Shown here one piece after another: positions 32,489 to 43,739 of a stretch of DNA of 64,000 bases. Under the pieces are notes generated by a model. It saw only the letters and a list, made by a program, of their open reading frames with translations. It was not told where the DNA came from and did not search any database. A program made the position numbers and the translations under genes. The stretch is from Bimuria novae-zelandiae CBS 107.79 (Eukaryota; Ascomycota; Dothideomycetes; Pleosporales; Didymosphaeriaceae). The stretch lies in contig ML976675.1 of assembly GCA_010015655.1 (NCBI GenBank), positions 902,553 through 966,552 of the forward strand, given 5' to 3'. Numbering within the stretch: the first letter of the stretch is position 1; each line of letters begins with the position of its first letter.

Positions 32489-33342
32489 TAGTAGTATAGG
32501 GTAAAAGATCTTTTCCTTTACTATTTTTTAGCTAAAAATATACCTTACTAATTAGTATATTAAAGTTAACCTGCTTTTTAATAAAGAATTATAGTTTTTA
32601 AGAATGACTCAATAATAAATAAGCTTAATATTACGTAGATTAAACACTTTAATGCATGTATAAAGCGCTATATATAAAGCCTATATAGGCTACTTATTAT
32701 AAATAGTTATAAAGGCTATAGCGCTATTACTTTTAAGTAGTATTATAAAATTAATAAAATTATTTATCTTTATATACTATGACACTTATCGCATATCTTA
32801 TAACTACTAAATATAGGTTATTTTTATTACTAAACAGGGTATACTCACGCTAAGTTAAATAGTTAATATAAAATTATATTAACTATATTATTAAAACTAA
32901 GTTCTACTCGCGTTTATGAACGTGTTTAATACGTTAATTAATACATAATATATTAAAAAGGCATTTATAGTGCTAGTTTAGTACCTTTTAATTTATAATT
33001 AGTATTAAATTAATTAGATATATTATTAAAGACCCTACTAGCTCTTTTAATTAAATTTATCCTTTAGTAGTTATAAATACTTAGTAATACGTATAAGATT
33101 AAAAAGTAATCTATCTTAGCATTAAAGAAGTTTTTAGCTACTATTTAAAGCCTTTGAATACAAGTAAAGAAAATATTATTATTATTTATAAAAAATGCAT
33201 AGAACATAGCGCATAAGTTTAAGCTAATAAAGGCCTAAATTAAGGAGCTAAAGGAGGTAAATATAGCTTACATAAAGCGGAAATTACGTAAAAGGACACG
33301 TATACAGGCTGGAGGAATACTACTTACTATAGAAGGACTATA

Positions 33343-33374
33343 CAAAGGGTAATTGGAAAATGTCGTTCCGTCAC
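33343..33374 (+). repeat. left terminal inverted repeat of element D
   Basis: Exact inverted copy of 35064-35095, 32 of 32 bases. Confidence 0.95.
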
Positions 33375-33503
33375 ATGACATGCCTAGACTCTAAAAAGAT
33401 GCTAAAAGGACTCTAAAAATACGCTAGGCGATAGAGCCTCCGGCCCTCCGACGCTTTGCGAGGCGTCGTCACCCACTCTTCAACACCTACTTTCTCACTC
33501 AAT

Positions 33504-34890
33504 ATGACTGTTTTACGCCTCAAAAAGGCCATGTACCGTTCTCCGACGCTCAAATAGGTGCTCTTATTGTTTTCAGGCGTCACTACGGCCTCAGTTTCCC
33601 CGAAATATCAACTGTTTTAGGCATCACCGGCTCAACCGCTAGCAAAGCATACAGACGCGTCGAGAACGCTGCTGAAGGCGATTCTCTACAAGCCCTTCTC
33701 GCTACTGCGCCTACTAGTAGAGGCCAGCGTACAGGACGAAAACCAAAGGTGCGCAATAGAACCTCGCTAAGCGCAGAGCTGAGGCATAATATTATACTAT
33801 TTGGCACTTATCGCGCCCATGAAGCAGTCCAACACGTCTGCGCCGAAGCAGGCATCACGCTCACAGAAAAGACTGTCCTGAACATTGCTAGGAGCACCGC
33901 GACGAGCGGCACCCGTACGCAATAACTCGCGGAGTACGGCCCAAAAAACCTGCGCTCGACACCAACGACGAGGACGAGCGATTAGAGTACTGTGCCTGGC
34001 TCAAAGCTGAGTACAACCTACACTTTCCACGCCTCATCTTTGTGTGCTACGACGAGACCTTAAAGTCCATTGGCGGCAGCAATATATGTGGCGGCAAGCA
34101 GAGAATCTCGCGCCCAGTTGGGCGAGACAGTAACCTCTACGCAGCGCCTGCCACGCCGCCAAAATTCAACCTTATTATCTGCGCTGCTACGTCAACAGAC
34201 ACCACCTGCGCCTACCTACGGCCCTGCCTTGTTTGGGCACAAGATGACGATGAGAGCCGCGAGGACGTTATACAACGCGTCGCCCACGTAAATAAGCAGG
34301 CCAAACAAGCTCTACAGGTCAAGCAGGCTCAGGCGACTATCGCTGGCACGAACGAAGAGCGGCAACTACGCGAGGTTAACCTCAATATTGCGCACAATAA
34401 CAGATAACGTTTGGCCGCCAATAAGGCAGCAGGCAAGAAAGGCGGAGCTCTCCGCGCAGGTATTAAGAAACCACTCACCCCTGAAAGATTCTTTAAAACA
34501 GAGGAGTTTGTATACAAAGGAGGGAAGGGCATGAACGGCATCTGGTACGCGGAGAACGTTTTAAAGAAGCACCTATTTCCTTGCTATTGCGCTGTACGCG
34601 ATAATAACCCAGGCGCAATCATCTATTTAATTCAAGACAACGTACTTCTCCACACACTTGGCCTACGTTACTGCCAGCCAGAGATCGAAGCGTTAGGAAT
34701 CAAGTTTGGTCCTCACCCTCCCAATTCACCTAATTTACACCCAATTGAGCGCTGCTTTAGGCGTCTAGAAGGTTTTCTAGCGAGTTACGAATGCCTCTCA
34801 GCTTCCAAGCAGGCCAAAAAGGCTGCTGAACAGTATGTACAGAATATATGGCAGAAGGACGAGGATCATAGGCAATACATGGTCAAGTAG
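33504..34890 (+). pseudogene. Tc1/mariner-like (DDE) transposase of element D
   Basis: Starts at ATG 33504 (MTVLRLKKAMYRSPTLK) but meets TAG at 33555. The next frame carries a helix-turn-helix (GLSFPEISTVLGITGSTASK) to a stop near 33925. A third frame runs 33930-34890 with one TAA at 34405-34407: RLIFVCYDETLKSIGG (first Asp), IIYLIQDNVLLHTLGL (second Asp) and PPNSPNLHPIERCFRRLEGF (Glu). I count 36 residues between the second Asp and the Glu. The end QYMVK-stop at 34888-34890 precedes the right repeat by about 170 bases. So two frame changes and one nonsense codon disable an otherwise well preserved transposase. The catalytic residues themselves are intact. Confidence 0.75.
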
Positions 34891-35063
34891 CTTCATCCTT
34901 CCTACTTTCTGCACATTGCAGAGCAATGTGAGCAGGCAGGTGGCCAGAACAACTTTACAGCATAATCAGAACATCTTGTTTTGGCGTATTTGCGCCTATT
35001 TTTCGATGAAAATAGGATGCGCGATTTTTGGTGTTGCAACCCCTGCGAATATCCCTGTAGTAC

Positions 35064-35095
35064 GTGACGGAACGACATTTTCCAATTACCCTTTG
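35064..35095 (-). repeat. right terminal inverted repeat of element D
   Basis: Exact inverted copy of 33343-33374, followed by TA. Confidence 0.95.
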
Positions 35096-35296
35096 TAGCT
35101 AGTAGCTATAAAAGAGCGTCCTGTGAAGAGGTAGCGCTTATAAGTAAATAAAAAAAATAGTAAAATGAGTAGCACGTAGCGCTAAAGGCTTTATAGTAAG
35201 TATAATAAGCTAGGGTATAAGGTGTAAACGTATTAAAAAGCTAAAAGGTTATTTTTTAAATTAGATATTACTCTTAGCAGGTTATTTTTAGAGAGT

Positions 35297-35297
<1 letters not shown>

Positions 35298-35330
<33 letters not shown>
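35298..35330. repeat. AAT trinucleotide run
   Basis: Eleven consecutive AAT/ATA units, in frame as poly-Asn with the pogo-like transposase relic. Confidence 0.85.
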
Positions 35331-35400
35331 GTTAAGAAGTATAAGTTAGTGTTACTAAGAAAAAGTGCGCAGCTCGCATGTGGAATACGTTACTACGTAT

Positions 35401-35830
35401 CGCATATCTATTTAGATTATTAAAGATAATAAAGAAAAGCTCTAAGTCGTGCATAAACTAGAGATAGGCCACCATGGAAGTAGTATGTTCGCCAACAAAA
35501 GACAATAAAAAAAAGCTTAATACCGACGATAAAATACACCTTGCGCACCGTACCTACGTATCGTAGGTGTTTCTAATGACGCCTACGGTTGATGTCACCC
35601 GTCTGTGCTGTGCGTGTGGTCTTATTTCATGAGAGCAAAAGCATCACCCGCATTGTAATATTAAAATAACCATATAATGAAGCTGCAACTAGTCTAACGT
35701 GCAACTATGTGATACAGTAGCCGTGGTGTTGAAAACTGACTCGCTATTTGCTGTGGATACCCTTGACGTCACTCTCTATTGCCGCGATCTCGGCAACGTC
35801 ATCCCACCCCCCCCACACCCTCATCCGCAC
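35401..35830. other. boundary between repeat block and gene island 2, no gene seen
   Basis: Composition rises gradually from RIP-type to balanced at about 35560. A run of eight C lies near 35805. No frame is recognisable. Confidence 0.4.
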
Positions 35831-36166
35831 TGGCTCCAATTTTTTGTCTGGAGGCTCCTTAGAGAGTAATTCTCCACCAATTGAGGGCGGTCGGCGGCAC
35901 TCCGGCCCCTAAGAGCACGCTTTCGTCTCGTGCCGGCCATGCCGTACTTGACAAGGGAAATGTCTTGGGAGAAACGGCGTGGGAGGTTCCACTTTTCTCT
36001 CCGGTGTTGCAACCGTCTTTAGGCCCCGGTATGGAGATGGTGCGGTCTTGCGTGATCCGAATACTGTAGCGGCGGTGTAGCCGGTTTGTGCGGTGGGCTT
36101 GGGGACAAGACAGAGACGTCATGTTGTCCAGGTATCCTGTGGAGATGGTGAGAGGGGAATGTTCTC

Positions 36167-36172
36167 TATAAA
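36167..36172 (+). promoter_or_regulatory. TATA box of the sugar transporter gene
   Basis: TATAAA 81 bases upstream of the ATG at 36253, in balanced-composition DNA where such a match is less likely by chance. The upstream run CCCCCCCCACACC (35805-35817) contains CCCCAC, which fits the CreA/Mig1 carbon-repression consensus on its reverse strand; this is only suggestive. Confidence 0.5.
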
Positions 36173-36252
36173 ACGCTGCCAGCCGATCGTCGCAAGAGGG
36201 CAACTTCTTCAAGTTGGTGGACACGTGTCTCTGGCTTGAGTCTTTCCTCAAG

Positions 36253-37928
36253 ATGTATCGCTTCAACAACATCTACGTTTTGGCGGCCTTTGGCACCATC
36301 GGGGGTGCCCTCTTCGGCTTCGATGTTTCTTCTATGAGTGCATGGCTGGATGCGGACCAGTATCTCGACTATTTCAACCATCCCAATTCGGACCTCCAGG
36401 GCGGTATCACAGCATCCATGAGCGGTGGCTCATTCGTCGGCGCTATCGCAGCAGGATTCCTCGCGGACAAGTTTGGGCGAAAAATGGCTTTACAGATAGC
36501 ATGCGCGATATTCGTCATCGGCTGCGCAGTTGTGTGCTCCGCACAAAATGTCGGTCAACTGATTGCGGGACGTATGATAAATGGCTTCTCCATTGGCATC
36601 TGCTCTAGTCAGGTTTGCGTATACCTGGCTGAGCTGGCTCCCGGAAGAATCAGAGGACGCATTGTTGGCATTCAGCAGTGGTCAATCGAATGGGGCATCA
36701 TCATCATGTATATGATCTGCTATGGATGCATTCAAGGAATATCTGGGCCGTCAGCGTTCCGCGTGGCTTGGGGTGTTCAAGCGTTCCCAGCTATCATCCT
36801 CTTCTTCGCACTCTTCCTCTTCCCGGAGTCTCCGCGTTGGTTAGCTGGTCACGAGCATTGGGAAGAAGTGCTTGATGTTTTGGCCGATTTGCACGGCAAG
36901 GGCAACAAGAATGATCCGATCGTACTTGCAGAGTACGAAGAAGTGCGCGAGGCGCAGCGCATAGCAGCTGAAGCCCAGGGCGTTGGATTTTTTGAATTGT
37001 TCAGTCCACGCATTTGGAAGCGGACCCTTGCTGGAACATCTATACAAATGTGGCAACAGCTACTTGGCGGGAACGTGAGTCTAAGCTAGCTCAATTTTAC
37101 TCTGACGTAAATTGTTGTATCTGACCGCCTGCAGGTGGCAATGTACTACGTCGTTTATATTTTCCAGATGGCCGGATTGTCGGGTAACACCAACCTCTAC
37201 TCGTCTGCCATCCAATATGTCATCTTCTTGTTGACTACTGGCGTCATGCTTCCCATCATCGACCGTTTAGGGCGCAGACAGCTGCTTATCGCCGGTTCTA
37301 TCACTTGCATGTGTTTGCACTATTGTACTGCTGCCATTATGGCCACCTACGGCAGACCCGTGGATAGTGTCTCTGGAAACGAGAATCTGAAGCTCGAAAT
37401 TAGTGGTGCACCGGGCAAGGCGGTCATCGCCCTCTCCTACATTTTTACCGGCATTTACGGATTGACCTGGGCCCCATTGGGTTGGATCTACTGCAGCGAG
37501 GTTTTCCCACTCAAATACCGTGCTAAGGGGGTCGGTCTCAGCGCTGCCACGAACTGGATATTCAACTTCGCTCTGGCCTACTTCTTGCCTCCGTCGTTCA
37601 AGAACATCACATGGAAGACGTAAGTTATATCCAAAGCTGCATTCGTGTCGTAACACACTAATCGAACTTCAGGTACATAATCTTCGGCGTATTTTGCACA
37701 GTAATGACGATCCACATTTTCTTCACATATCCCGAAACTGCCAGGAAGACGCTTGAAGAAATCGACGTTGTGTTTAACAGCAAGGTTCCACCATGGAGGT
37801 CAAGCAAGGTGGCAGAGCGCGCGCTAGAGGCCCGCGCTCAGAGCATCAACGAGGCGGGTGGTCTGCCCAAAGAAAGTGGTGATTTAGACGAGAAGGATAG
37901 TTATGCGCAGCAGAGAGAGGTCGTCTGA
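36253..37928 (+). CDS. MFS sugar transporter (sugar porter family), hexose-type
   Basis: Exons 36253-37074, 37135-37619 and 37673-37928 give 520 aa; both introns have GT..AG ends (60 and 53 nt; the first GTGAGT, the second GTAAGT). The first ATG in the domain frame is used; residue 1 lies just before membrane helix 1 (YVLAAFGTIGGALFGFDVSS). Sugar-porter marks are DKFGRK (72-77), the helix 4-5 stretch GRMINGFSIGICSSQ followed by ELAPGRIRGR, PESPRWL (191-197), QQLLGGN (268-274), DRLGRR (317-322) and PETARKTLEEID (456-467). In the helix-4 motif the usual PVY is CVY. Twelve helices are expected, with a central loop at about 200-250 and a polar C-tail. It acts at the plasma membrane as a proton symporter or facilitator. 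It resembles high-affinity glucose/hexose porters of ascomycetes; the exact sugar cannot be read from sequence. No lesion seen. Confidence 0.9.
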
Positions 37929-38257
37929 GACAGGGCTGCGACTGGTGCGGGTCTACGCCCGTCATCTACAATATTGGCCTGAATGGTTCCAATCAATCCC
38001 AATAACAACGAACGCAATTATGTCAACACATTCATGTTAAAACTTACCTGACCTGGTTGTGCATCCCGCGTGCTAAACGATGCAATATTAGGTACCAGTT
38101 TCCCTGGCTGCGCAGCCGACGCACTCATTCCTTATTAATCAATAGTAGCGTGTCACGCAACCACGTTACGTTCGCTAACAATTCAGGAGTATATAAAAAG
38201 TTAATAACCTAAATATACTTTGACACCAGGGGAGCTTTTCCGTGGCACATGTATTAT
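37929..38257. other. spacer between two convergent genes
   Basis: Lies between the stop of the sugar transporter and the stop of the minus-strand porter. Partly AT-rich near 38170-38220. No gene seen; it should hold both 3' ends. Confidence 0.5.
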
Positions 38258-39326
38258 CTACCTATTGGTGAATTGCGGCGAGTTGTCTGCCAAGGTATTA
38301 TCAATGTGCTTGGCTTTTCTCTGATGCAGAAGTGCAGCGGTTGCGAAGTAGAGAAGTCCCAAGATGCCACAAGAGCCGGCAAGCACTTGGCCATACAAGT
38401 ACGTCCCGTTCCCCGCTTCCACCAACGCACCTCCACCTGGCCCCCCAATCAAGCATCCAAAACTGGAAAAAGCGAAGCCCATGCCCATGCGCGTTCCGAT
38501 TTTCTTGTGATCCAATGTAAGGTCTGCCAGGACGGCGGGAAACATCGACTGCAAAGCCGCCGCGAATAGACCGTAGAGCACGGCGAACACGTACATGCTT
38601 GCTATTGATTCTATCGCGATCCAGCCATAGAGAAGTAGTGACGTTACGAAGCTGACAACCAGGCTGATTGTGAGAGGGCGGCAGTAATGATCGGCGATGT
38701 AGGCAAGGATCAATCGCCCGGGTATGCCGACGCCGCTGAGGACCAAGAGGAATGGTATTGACCCCTCCAAGGTCAAATCAAGCTTTGTGCGTGCAAACGC
38801 GTTGATCTATACGTTGTTAGACTCGATCTCTTCGTCAGTGCAAGCGACATACATAGAAAAAGGCAAACCAGAGGCCAGCAACGCAGAAGATCGATCCCAG
38901 TATCTAGACAGGTCAAACTCGTACCGTACTTGAGCAAGGTACTGACAAAGAGGTCAAACACCGGACCCTTCAATTCCCGCGGTTCAAGCATCTTCACAGA
39001 ATCCTTAGGCGGCAGACGCTTTTTCAACAGCCGCACTGCAACCAAAAGCATGCCCAGCGCCATAAAGCCCAATGTCCGCACCGCCCAGCCGAACCCAATG
39101 CGATTAATGAGTCTATTCAGCACAATTGAGATGGCTAGCCCTCAAGTCCCGGACCCGCACAGCACGATCCCAATAGCAAAACTCCGCTTCGACGCATTGA
39201 AATAGGTCGAAATGACCGAAATCATCGGCACAAACATGCACCCGTTCGCCAGACCAATGCAAAACCCCTGTGCGAGCACAAACTGCCAGAACTCCTTACA
39301 TATGCTCGTCATGAAGATGCGTGCAT
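38258..39326 (-). pseudogene. MFS monocarboxylate-porter-like gene, 5'-truncated and broken
   Basis: On the minus strand the order is: MTSICKEFWQFVLAQGFCIG (middle of the first six-helix half), SVISTYFNASKRSFAIGIV, LCGSGT-stop-GLAISIVL, FGWAVRTLGFMALGMLL, LGSIFCVAGLWFAFFY, then after an intron INAFARTKLDLTLEGSIPFL and the second half to TAG at 38258. This fits fungal MCT/MCH-type porters. Defects: the first 80-100 residues are missing (the match stops at the repeat border near 39330); TGA at 39142-39144 replaces a conserved Gly (GGA to TGA); and a frame change lies near 38890-38900. The intron 38807-38852 (46 nt, GTATGT, CTAAC, TATAG) is intact. The C-terminal half is undamaged. The gene converges on the sugar transporter. 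Confidence 0.75.
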
Positions 39327-39480
39327 GTAGTTGAGGCTTCCACGCAAAATGTTCGGGTCACCAAGAAAAATTTTCACCCTACCGTGCCTTGGCAGTGCTC
39401 GTCGTCAGACGATGCGCACCCCACCAAAATCGCTTAGCTAGCAATATAAGGCTGCTAAGCTACCTGTAATTAATATTATT
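39327..39480. other. junction of gene island 2 with the repeat block
   Basis: Where the MFS gene loses its 5' end, the sequence contains GCGCACCCCACCAAAATCGC (39409-39428). This resembles the inner part of the left inverted repeat of element C (GGCGTACCCCACTAAAATCG). A DNA transposon end may therefore mark the break. Confidence 0.4.
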
Positions 39481-40640
39481 ACCAGATTTTCTAGAGTTTA
39501 TGTCCCCTAGGTCTATAAATATCTATTTAGTAGTTAGATAATACGGCCGCTATGCGTCTATAGGGTAAATACAGTAAATAAGGCCTTATTAATATCTATA
39601 GCCTCACGCTAAATCTATTTAGTCTTAATAGATTTACTAGAACCCTTTAAGGCCTTGTTATTACGTTTTTAGAAATATAATTTTCGAATTTCGTTAATAC
39701 CTTATAGGCCTATTAGTTAAGGCGTTACTTTATAGCTTTACTAGTCCTGTACTTTACGCGCGTATTTTTAGTAGCTACTTAAGTAGTACGCTTCTTCTAA
39801 AGTAGTCTTAGCTTAAGCTACTTACTTACCTTACGTGCCTCTACTTCCTTACTTTTTTAAAGCTATAATTACTCTACTTTAGTATTTTTTTAATATTAAT
39901 AATTACGTGCTTGCTATATGCTCTAGAGTAACTATAAAATAGCTCTACTATAGTACTTATTAGTCTAATTAAGAGGTAGAGACCTATCTTACTTTCATCG
40001 CTTTTTTTAAGTTGCTAGAGTCTTTTATAAATTTTTGTTTTTATGCTCTAGCGATAACTTTTATATAGAAATTTAACTTAGTTTCTTAGTCTTCTATATA
40101 TCCTTTATATTAATAATAGCCTTTTGAAGCCTATTAATATTTCTCTAATTTAAATACTAAGTACTAAGGTTAGGCTCTTTTATAATTATTAATTAGAAGG
40201 TATAGCCCAATTAAATTCCTTAAGAATAGATATTAGATCTAGCGGGAAAATACTTATAGCTTTAAAATTTAAAGGATTCATAGCTACCTTATAGTAATAC
40301 TTTAGTCCTGTTAGAATAAGCTAAAGAAGTATCTTTTAGTAATACTGGCTAGTCCCTAACTATTCTATAAGAAGGCTAATAGCTCGTTTAAATACGCTAT
40401 TAATAAAGGATTAAATATATAGATATTACGAGGCTATAATATATTGGTTAAGTAAGGTAGATAGATAGCTAATAAAATTTATAATAATATAAGATTTATA
40501 GCTATTAAGGACTTATAATAAAGACAATTATCTAGCTTTAAATTTATAAGGCTATTAAACACCTATTAAAGCTATGTAAAGCCTATTTAATTATTATAAG
40601 GCAATTTGTCACAGGCAATTTAGATTAGGACAAACGTGTA
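39481..40640 (-). pseudogene. pogo-like transposase relic
   Basis: Minus-strand similarity to transposase A. The C-terminal GGCCGC-containing motif region lies at 39540-39560. LTQPIYYSLVISI- and LNFKASIFPLDLISILKEF-like blocks lie at 40190-40460. Nearly every codon that could become a stop by RIP has done so. Inverted repeats were not identified, though GGCAATTT is duplicated at 40602-40621. Confidence 0.5.
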
Positions 40641-40827
40641 TATTAGACAAATCCTTAGAAATTTAGGTAAGGAGCTACAGAAGCATATATATACTCTATT
40701 ACATAACCTGGCCCAGGGTTAATCTAGAGGTAATCTAAAGAAGATTTCAGGGATCTCTTAAAAGTCTTCTTTAGGGCCTAATAAGAAATACTTTTAATAA
40801 TTACCTTTCCCTTTCTTTAGGGCTCGT
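40641..40827. other. AT-rich sequence, nothing recognised
   Basis: Short RIP-type stretch between the pogo relic and the first LTR of the rearranged gypsy family. Confidence 0.4.
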
Positions 40828-41285
40828 TGTTACAAGGGTCGTACGTACCTAAGCCTGTTCTGGGTTAGGAGAGGATAGGTTAAGGATATAATATCTTGCG
40901 AATATTCAGTGGTTAAAAGCTAGGAAAAATAATAAAGTTAATTATATATAATTTAATTCTATAATAAACTATAAAATAACCAACTAGGAGATCTATTAAT
41001 CTATTATAAGAAATATACTCGTAGTGTTAATAAGTTAACAATAAGGAGTAGGAAAGGTATAAAGAAATTATTAAACTATATACTATTTATTCTAGCCCTT
41101 ACTATTATTAGAATTATTATTATAGTGCTGCTAAGCCTCCATAGTTCTTAAGACTATAGTAGTCCCAAGGGACTTTTACTTATGCAGGATTACGTTACGT
41201 AATTACTAACGTAAGCTATTCCGCACCTCTATATATTTCTTTAACACGATTATTTTGCTAATAATAACTTTTTTAGTATAATTAT
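40828..41285 (+). repeat. LTR of a second gypsy family, tandem unit 1
   Basis: Starts TGTTACAAGG and ends about AGTATAATTA. It matches 42479-42960 in the same orientation and 46010-46486 in inverted orientation. Shared blocks are ACGTACCTAAGCC, GGAGTAGGAAAG and CCTTACTATTATTA. Confidence 0.65.
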
Positions 41286-41489
41286 TTAGTTCCTTTACTA
41301 TTATAGGGTTTATAATTATAATACTATTCCCTCTTTTAAGGCTATTATCCTAATACTTAATTTTAATATACTATTATACTATTAGCGCGTAAGTTTTAAT
41401 TTTTATAAAAGTACGTGTTTTTACCTCTTCAGATAGATTATAGCCTCTTTTTAATTTTCCTTATTTTACTAAATATACGAAGATCGTCT

Positions 41490-41950
41490 TATTTTTTTTA
41501 TCGTGGCTCGCCGTGCCCGTGCGAATAAAGTGTAATCTTAGGGTCTAAAAATAGTGTCTAGTTATAAGCGTTATAAAAAAGAGAAGTTATAGAATTTTAT
41601 AAATACTGTCTTTAGAGAGTGTGCTAGCTATATCTTAGTCTCCCTTCCTTATAGTCTATAGGTTCCTGAGAAGGACTAGGAACGTGTTTAGAGAAAAAAG
41701 TATATAAAGCATTTAAAGCATTTTAAGACAAAAAAGCGTTAAGCCCTTACTACTCTAAAAACCACGCGTCTAGAGCGTAAGTTAGCCAAGACTAAAGAGT
41801 GGAAGCACGACTATACTTAGCACGACCTCTACGTTACTAATATAATAGAACTCTTAAAGAAATAAAAATAGGATCTAAAAGGTATAGCTACTATTAATAT
41901 TTATAAACCTTTATAACTTGCATTCTTAAAGACTAAATTAAGCTAGTTAT
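41490..41950 (+). pseudogene. Cys-containing coiled-coil-like ORF remnant, unit 1
   Basis: Plus-strand frame with RIP stops: ARRARANKV, VSSYKRYKKEKL, FRECASYILVSLPYS, TTRLERKLAKTKEWKHDYT and NIIELLKK. Together with unit 2 it suggests C-x2-C ... C-x2-C followed by a helical Lys/Glu region, so possibly a zinc-binding protein. It runs opposite to the pol end in the same unit. No known family recognised. Confidence 0.4.
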
Positions 41951-42059
41951 AAGCTAATTCTTTGTTATTTAACTTTAATCTTTTTTTATTTTTTAAAATT
42001 TTCTCCTTTGTTAATTTTCTCCCTAAGGGTATTATTAGTAGTAATTTATTACTAATCCC

Positions 42060-42470
42060 TTATAGCTTATAAAATTCTCTCTTAGTTCTTAAGTATTATA
42101 TTATTCTAGCTATTTTTTCCATTTAACTAGGTATTTAGGCTAACCTTAAATTATCTTTAGGTCCTTAATTTCTTTAACCTTATACTTATTATCTTTTAGA
42201 TTTAACTACTTCTTTACTAGAGCGTCTTCGAGTACTAGTTCTAAAAGTAATTTATAAAATATAGAATATATCTTCGTACCTAGTAGTAGAAGTAACTTAG
42301 TTATAACTAGTCCCTTAGTTTTTTATACCTTGAAAGTGGCTATTTACAGGTAATTTAATTTTCTATTAGGTTATTTTATCCTTAAATATTTTTAAAACAA
42401 GAAAACTTTATCCTCTTTTTTAAAAGTTAGTTTCTTAATCCTTTGCTTATTTACGTTCTTAGAAACTATA
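42060..42470 (-). pseudogene. integrase C-terminus and chromodomain, unit 1
   Basis: On the minus strand: KKEDKVFLF, LRIKQPNRKLNYL-like, TKLLL, LEDALVKK, then the chromodomain YKVKEIKDLKII and PKYLVKWKK. This is the C-terminal end of a chromoviral integrase. The rest of pol is absent from unit 1. Confidence 0.55.
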
Positions 42471-42478
42471 AGGGCCCT

Positions 42479-42960
42479 TTATTACAAGGTAATTGTACTT
42501 ACCTAAGCCTAATCCGGATTAGAGGAAGATAGATCAAGAGTATTATACCTTATAGATATATTTAATAGTTAAGAGTCTAAAATAACAACACTAGATTATG
42601 TAAATAATCTAATTCTATAATAAACCATAGGGAAATCAACTAAGGGTTAGGGTTATCTGTTATAGAAGGTGTACTTATAGTATATTAAGTTAACTAAAAG
42701 GAGTAGGAAAGATACAGAAAAAATATTAAACTATACAATATTTATCCTAGTCCTTACTATTATTAAAATTACTATTATAGTCCTACTAAGACCTTCTTTT
42801 TAGAGATAGTTCGTATGACTTACTATAGTCCTAATCTTTATACGGGACTTCTCCCTTATATAGGACTTTATTACGTAATTTCTAATCTAAGCTATCCCGT
42901 GCTTCTATATATTTTTCTAGCATTATTATTTTACTAATAATAACTCTCTTAGCATAATTA
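42479..42960 (+). repeat. LTR of the second gypsy family, tandem unit 2
   Basis: Starts TATTACAAGG (TG changed to TA) and ends AGCATAATTA. Same orientation as 40828-41285. Confidence 0.65.
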
Positions 42961-43139
42961 TTTACTTTTATTATTTTTATAGGGCTTATAATCGTAACAC
43001 TCTCCTCTTTCTTGAGGCTATTATCCTAATATCTTATTTTATTATATTACTATGCTATTAGTATATAGGTTTTAATTTTTATAAAGATACGCCTTCCCCC
43101 TTTTTAAAGTAAGTTATAGCCTTATTTAAATTTCCCTTA

Positions 43140-43650
43140 TCTTACTAGCTATACTAAAAGCTTCTTACTTATCTATTGCCAACCGTCGCGCCTATATAAA
43201 TAAGGTAAAATCTTAGGGTCTTAAAACAATATCTAGTTATAAGCGTTATTAGAAGATTAAGCTACGTTACTTTATAGATATTCCCTCCAGAAAGTGTGCT
43301 AATTATATTTCTATTTATACTCTATATAGTCCCTAGATTTCTAAAAAAGATTAAAATCCTGTTTAGAAAGAGAAGTGCGATAAGTGTCTAGAGTTAATTA
43401 TAGCTAAAAAGCGTTAAGCCCTAGCTACTAAGGAGTCTACTTACTTAGCCTCTATAATTACCTGTCTTTGTCGTAAACTCACTAAGATTAAAGAGAGTAA
43501 GTATAATTATGTTTAATATAACCTTCGTGTCGCTAATATAATAAAGCTCTTAAAGAAATGAAAAGATAATCTAAAGCTTATAGCTACTATTAATATTCGC
43601 GAACTATTATAACTCGCACCTTTAGGGGCTAACTTAAGCTAATTACAGGC
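43140..43650 (+). pseudogene. Cys-containing coiled-coil-like ORF remnant, unit 2
   Basis: Second copy of the frame at 41490-41950: SYKRY, SRKCANYISIYTLYSP, VQKEKCDKCLELIIAKKR-like, RKLTKIKESKYNYV and VANIIKLLKK. The CDKC pair is preserved here but lost in unit 1. Function unknown. Confidence 0.4.
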
Positions 43651-43739
43651 TAATCCTTTCTTATTTAATTTTAATTTTTTCTTATCCTTTAATATTTCCT
43701 CCTCTCGCCGATTTTCCGTCTAAGGATATTATTAGTAAT

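Larger units (their letters stand above)
33343..35095 (+). mobile_element. Tc1/mariner-like DNA transposon D (1753 bp), lightly mutated, nested
   Basis: Perfect 32-bp inverted repeats at 33343-33374 and 35064-35095 (CAAAGGGTAATTGGAAAATG at the outer end) and TA on both sides (33341-33342 and 35096-35097). Its composition is normal although it sits in a RIP-scarred pogo gene, so it arrived after most RIP of its host. Confidence 0.9.
30183..35400 (+). pseudogene. pogo-like transposase split by two later transposons
   Basis: Three pieces read as one DDE_1 transposase: 30183-30655, 32489-33342 and 35096-35400. Piece 1 ends in a GGNKKQILIIVSIN block (first half of the DDE domain). Piece 2 resumes with IFSFTIF and continues through LRRLNTLMHV and IKAIALLLLSSTIKLI-like blocks to the Lys-rich KRKLRKRTRIQAGG. 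Piece 3 continues with LVAIKERPVKR and an Asn-rich run encoded by AAT repeats. Element C sits at a TA after piece 1 and element D at a TA after piece 2. All three pieces are RIP-scarred. Terminal repeats of the host were not found. Confidence 0.65.
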
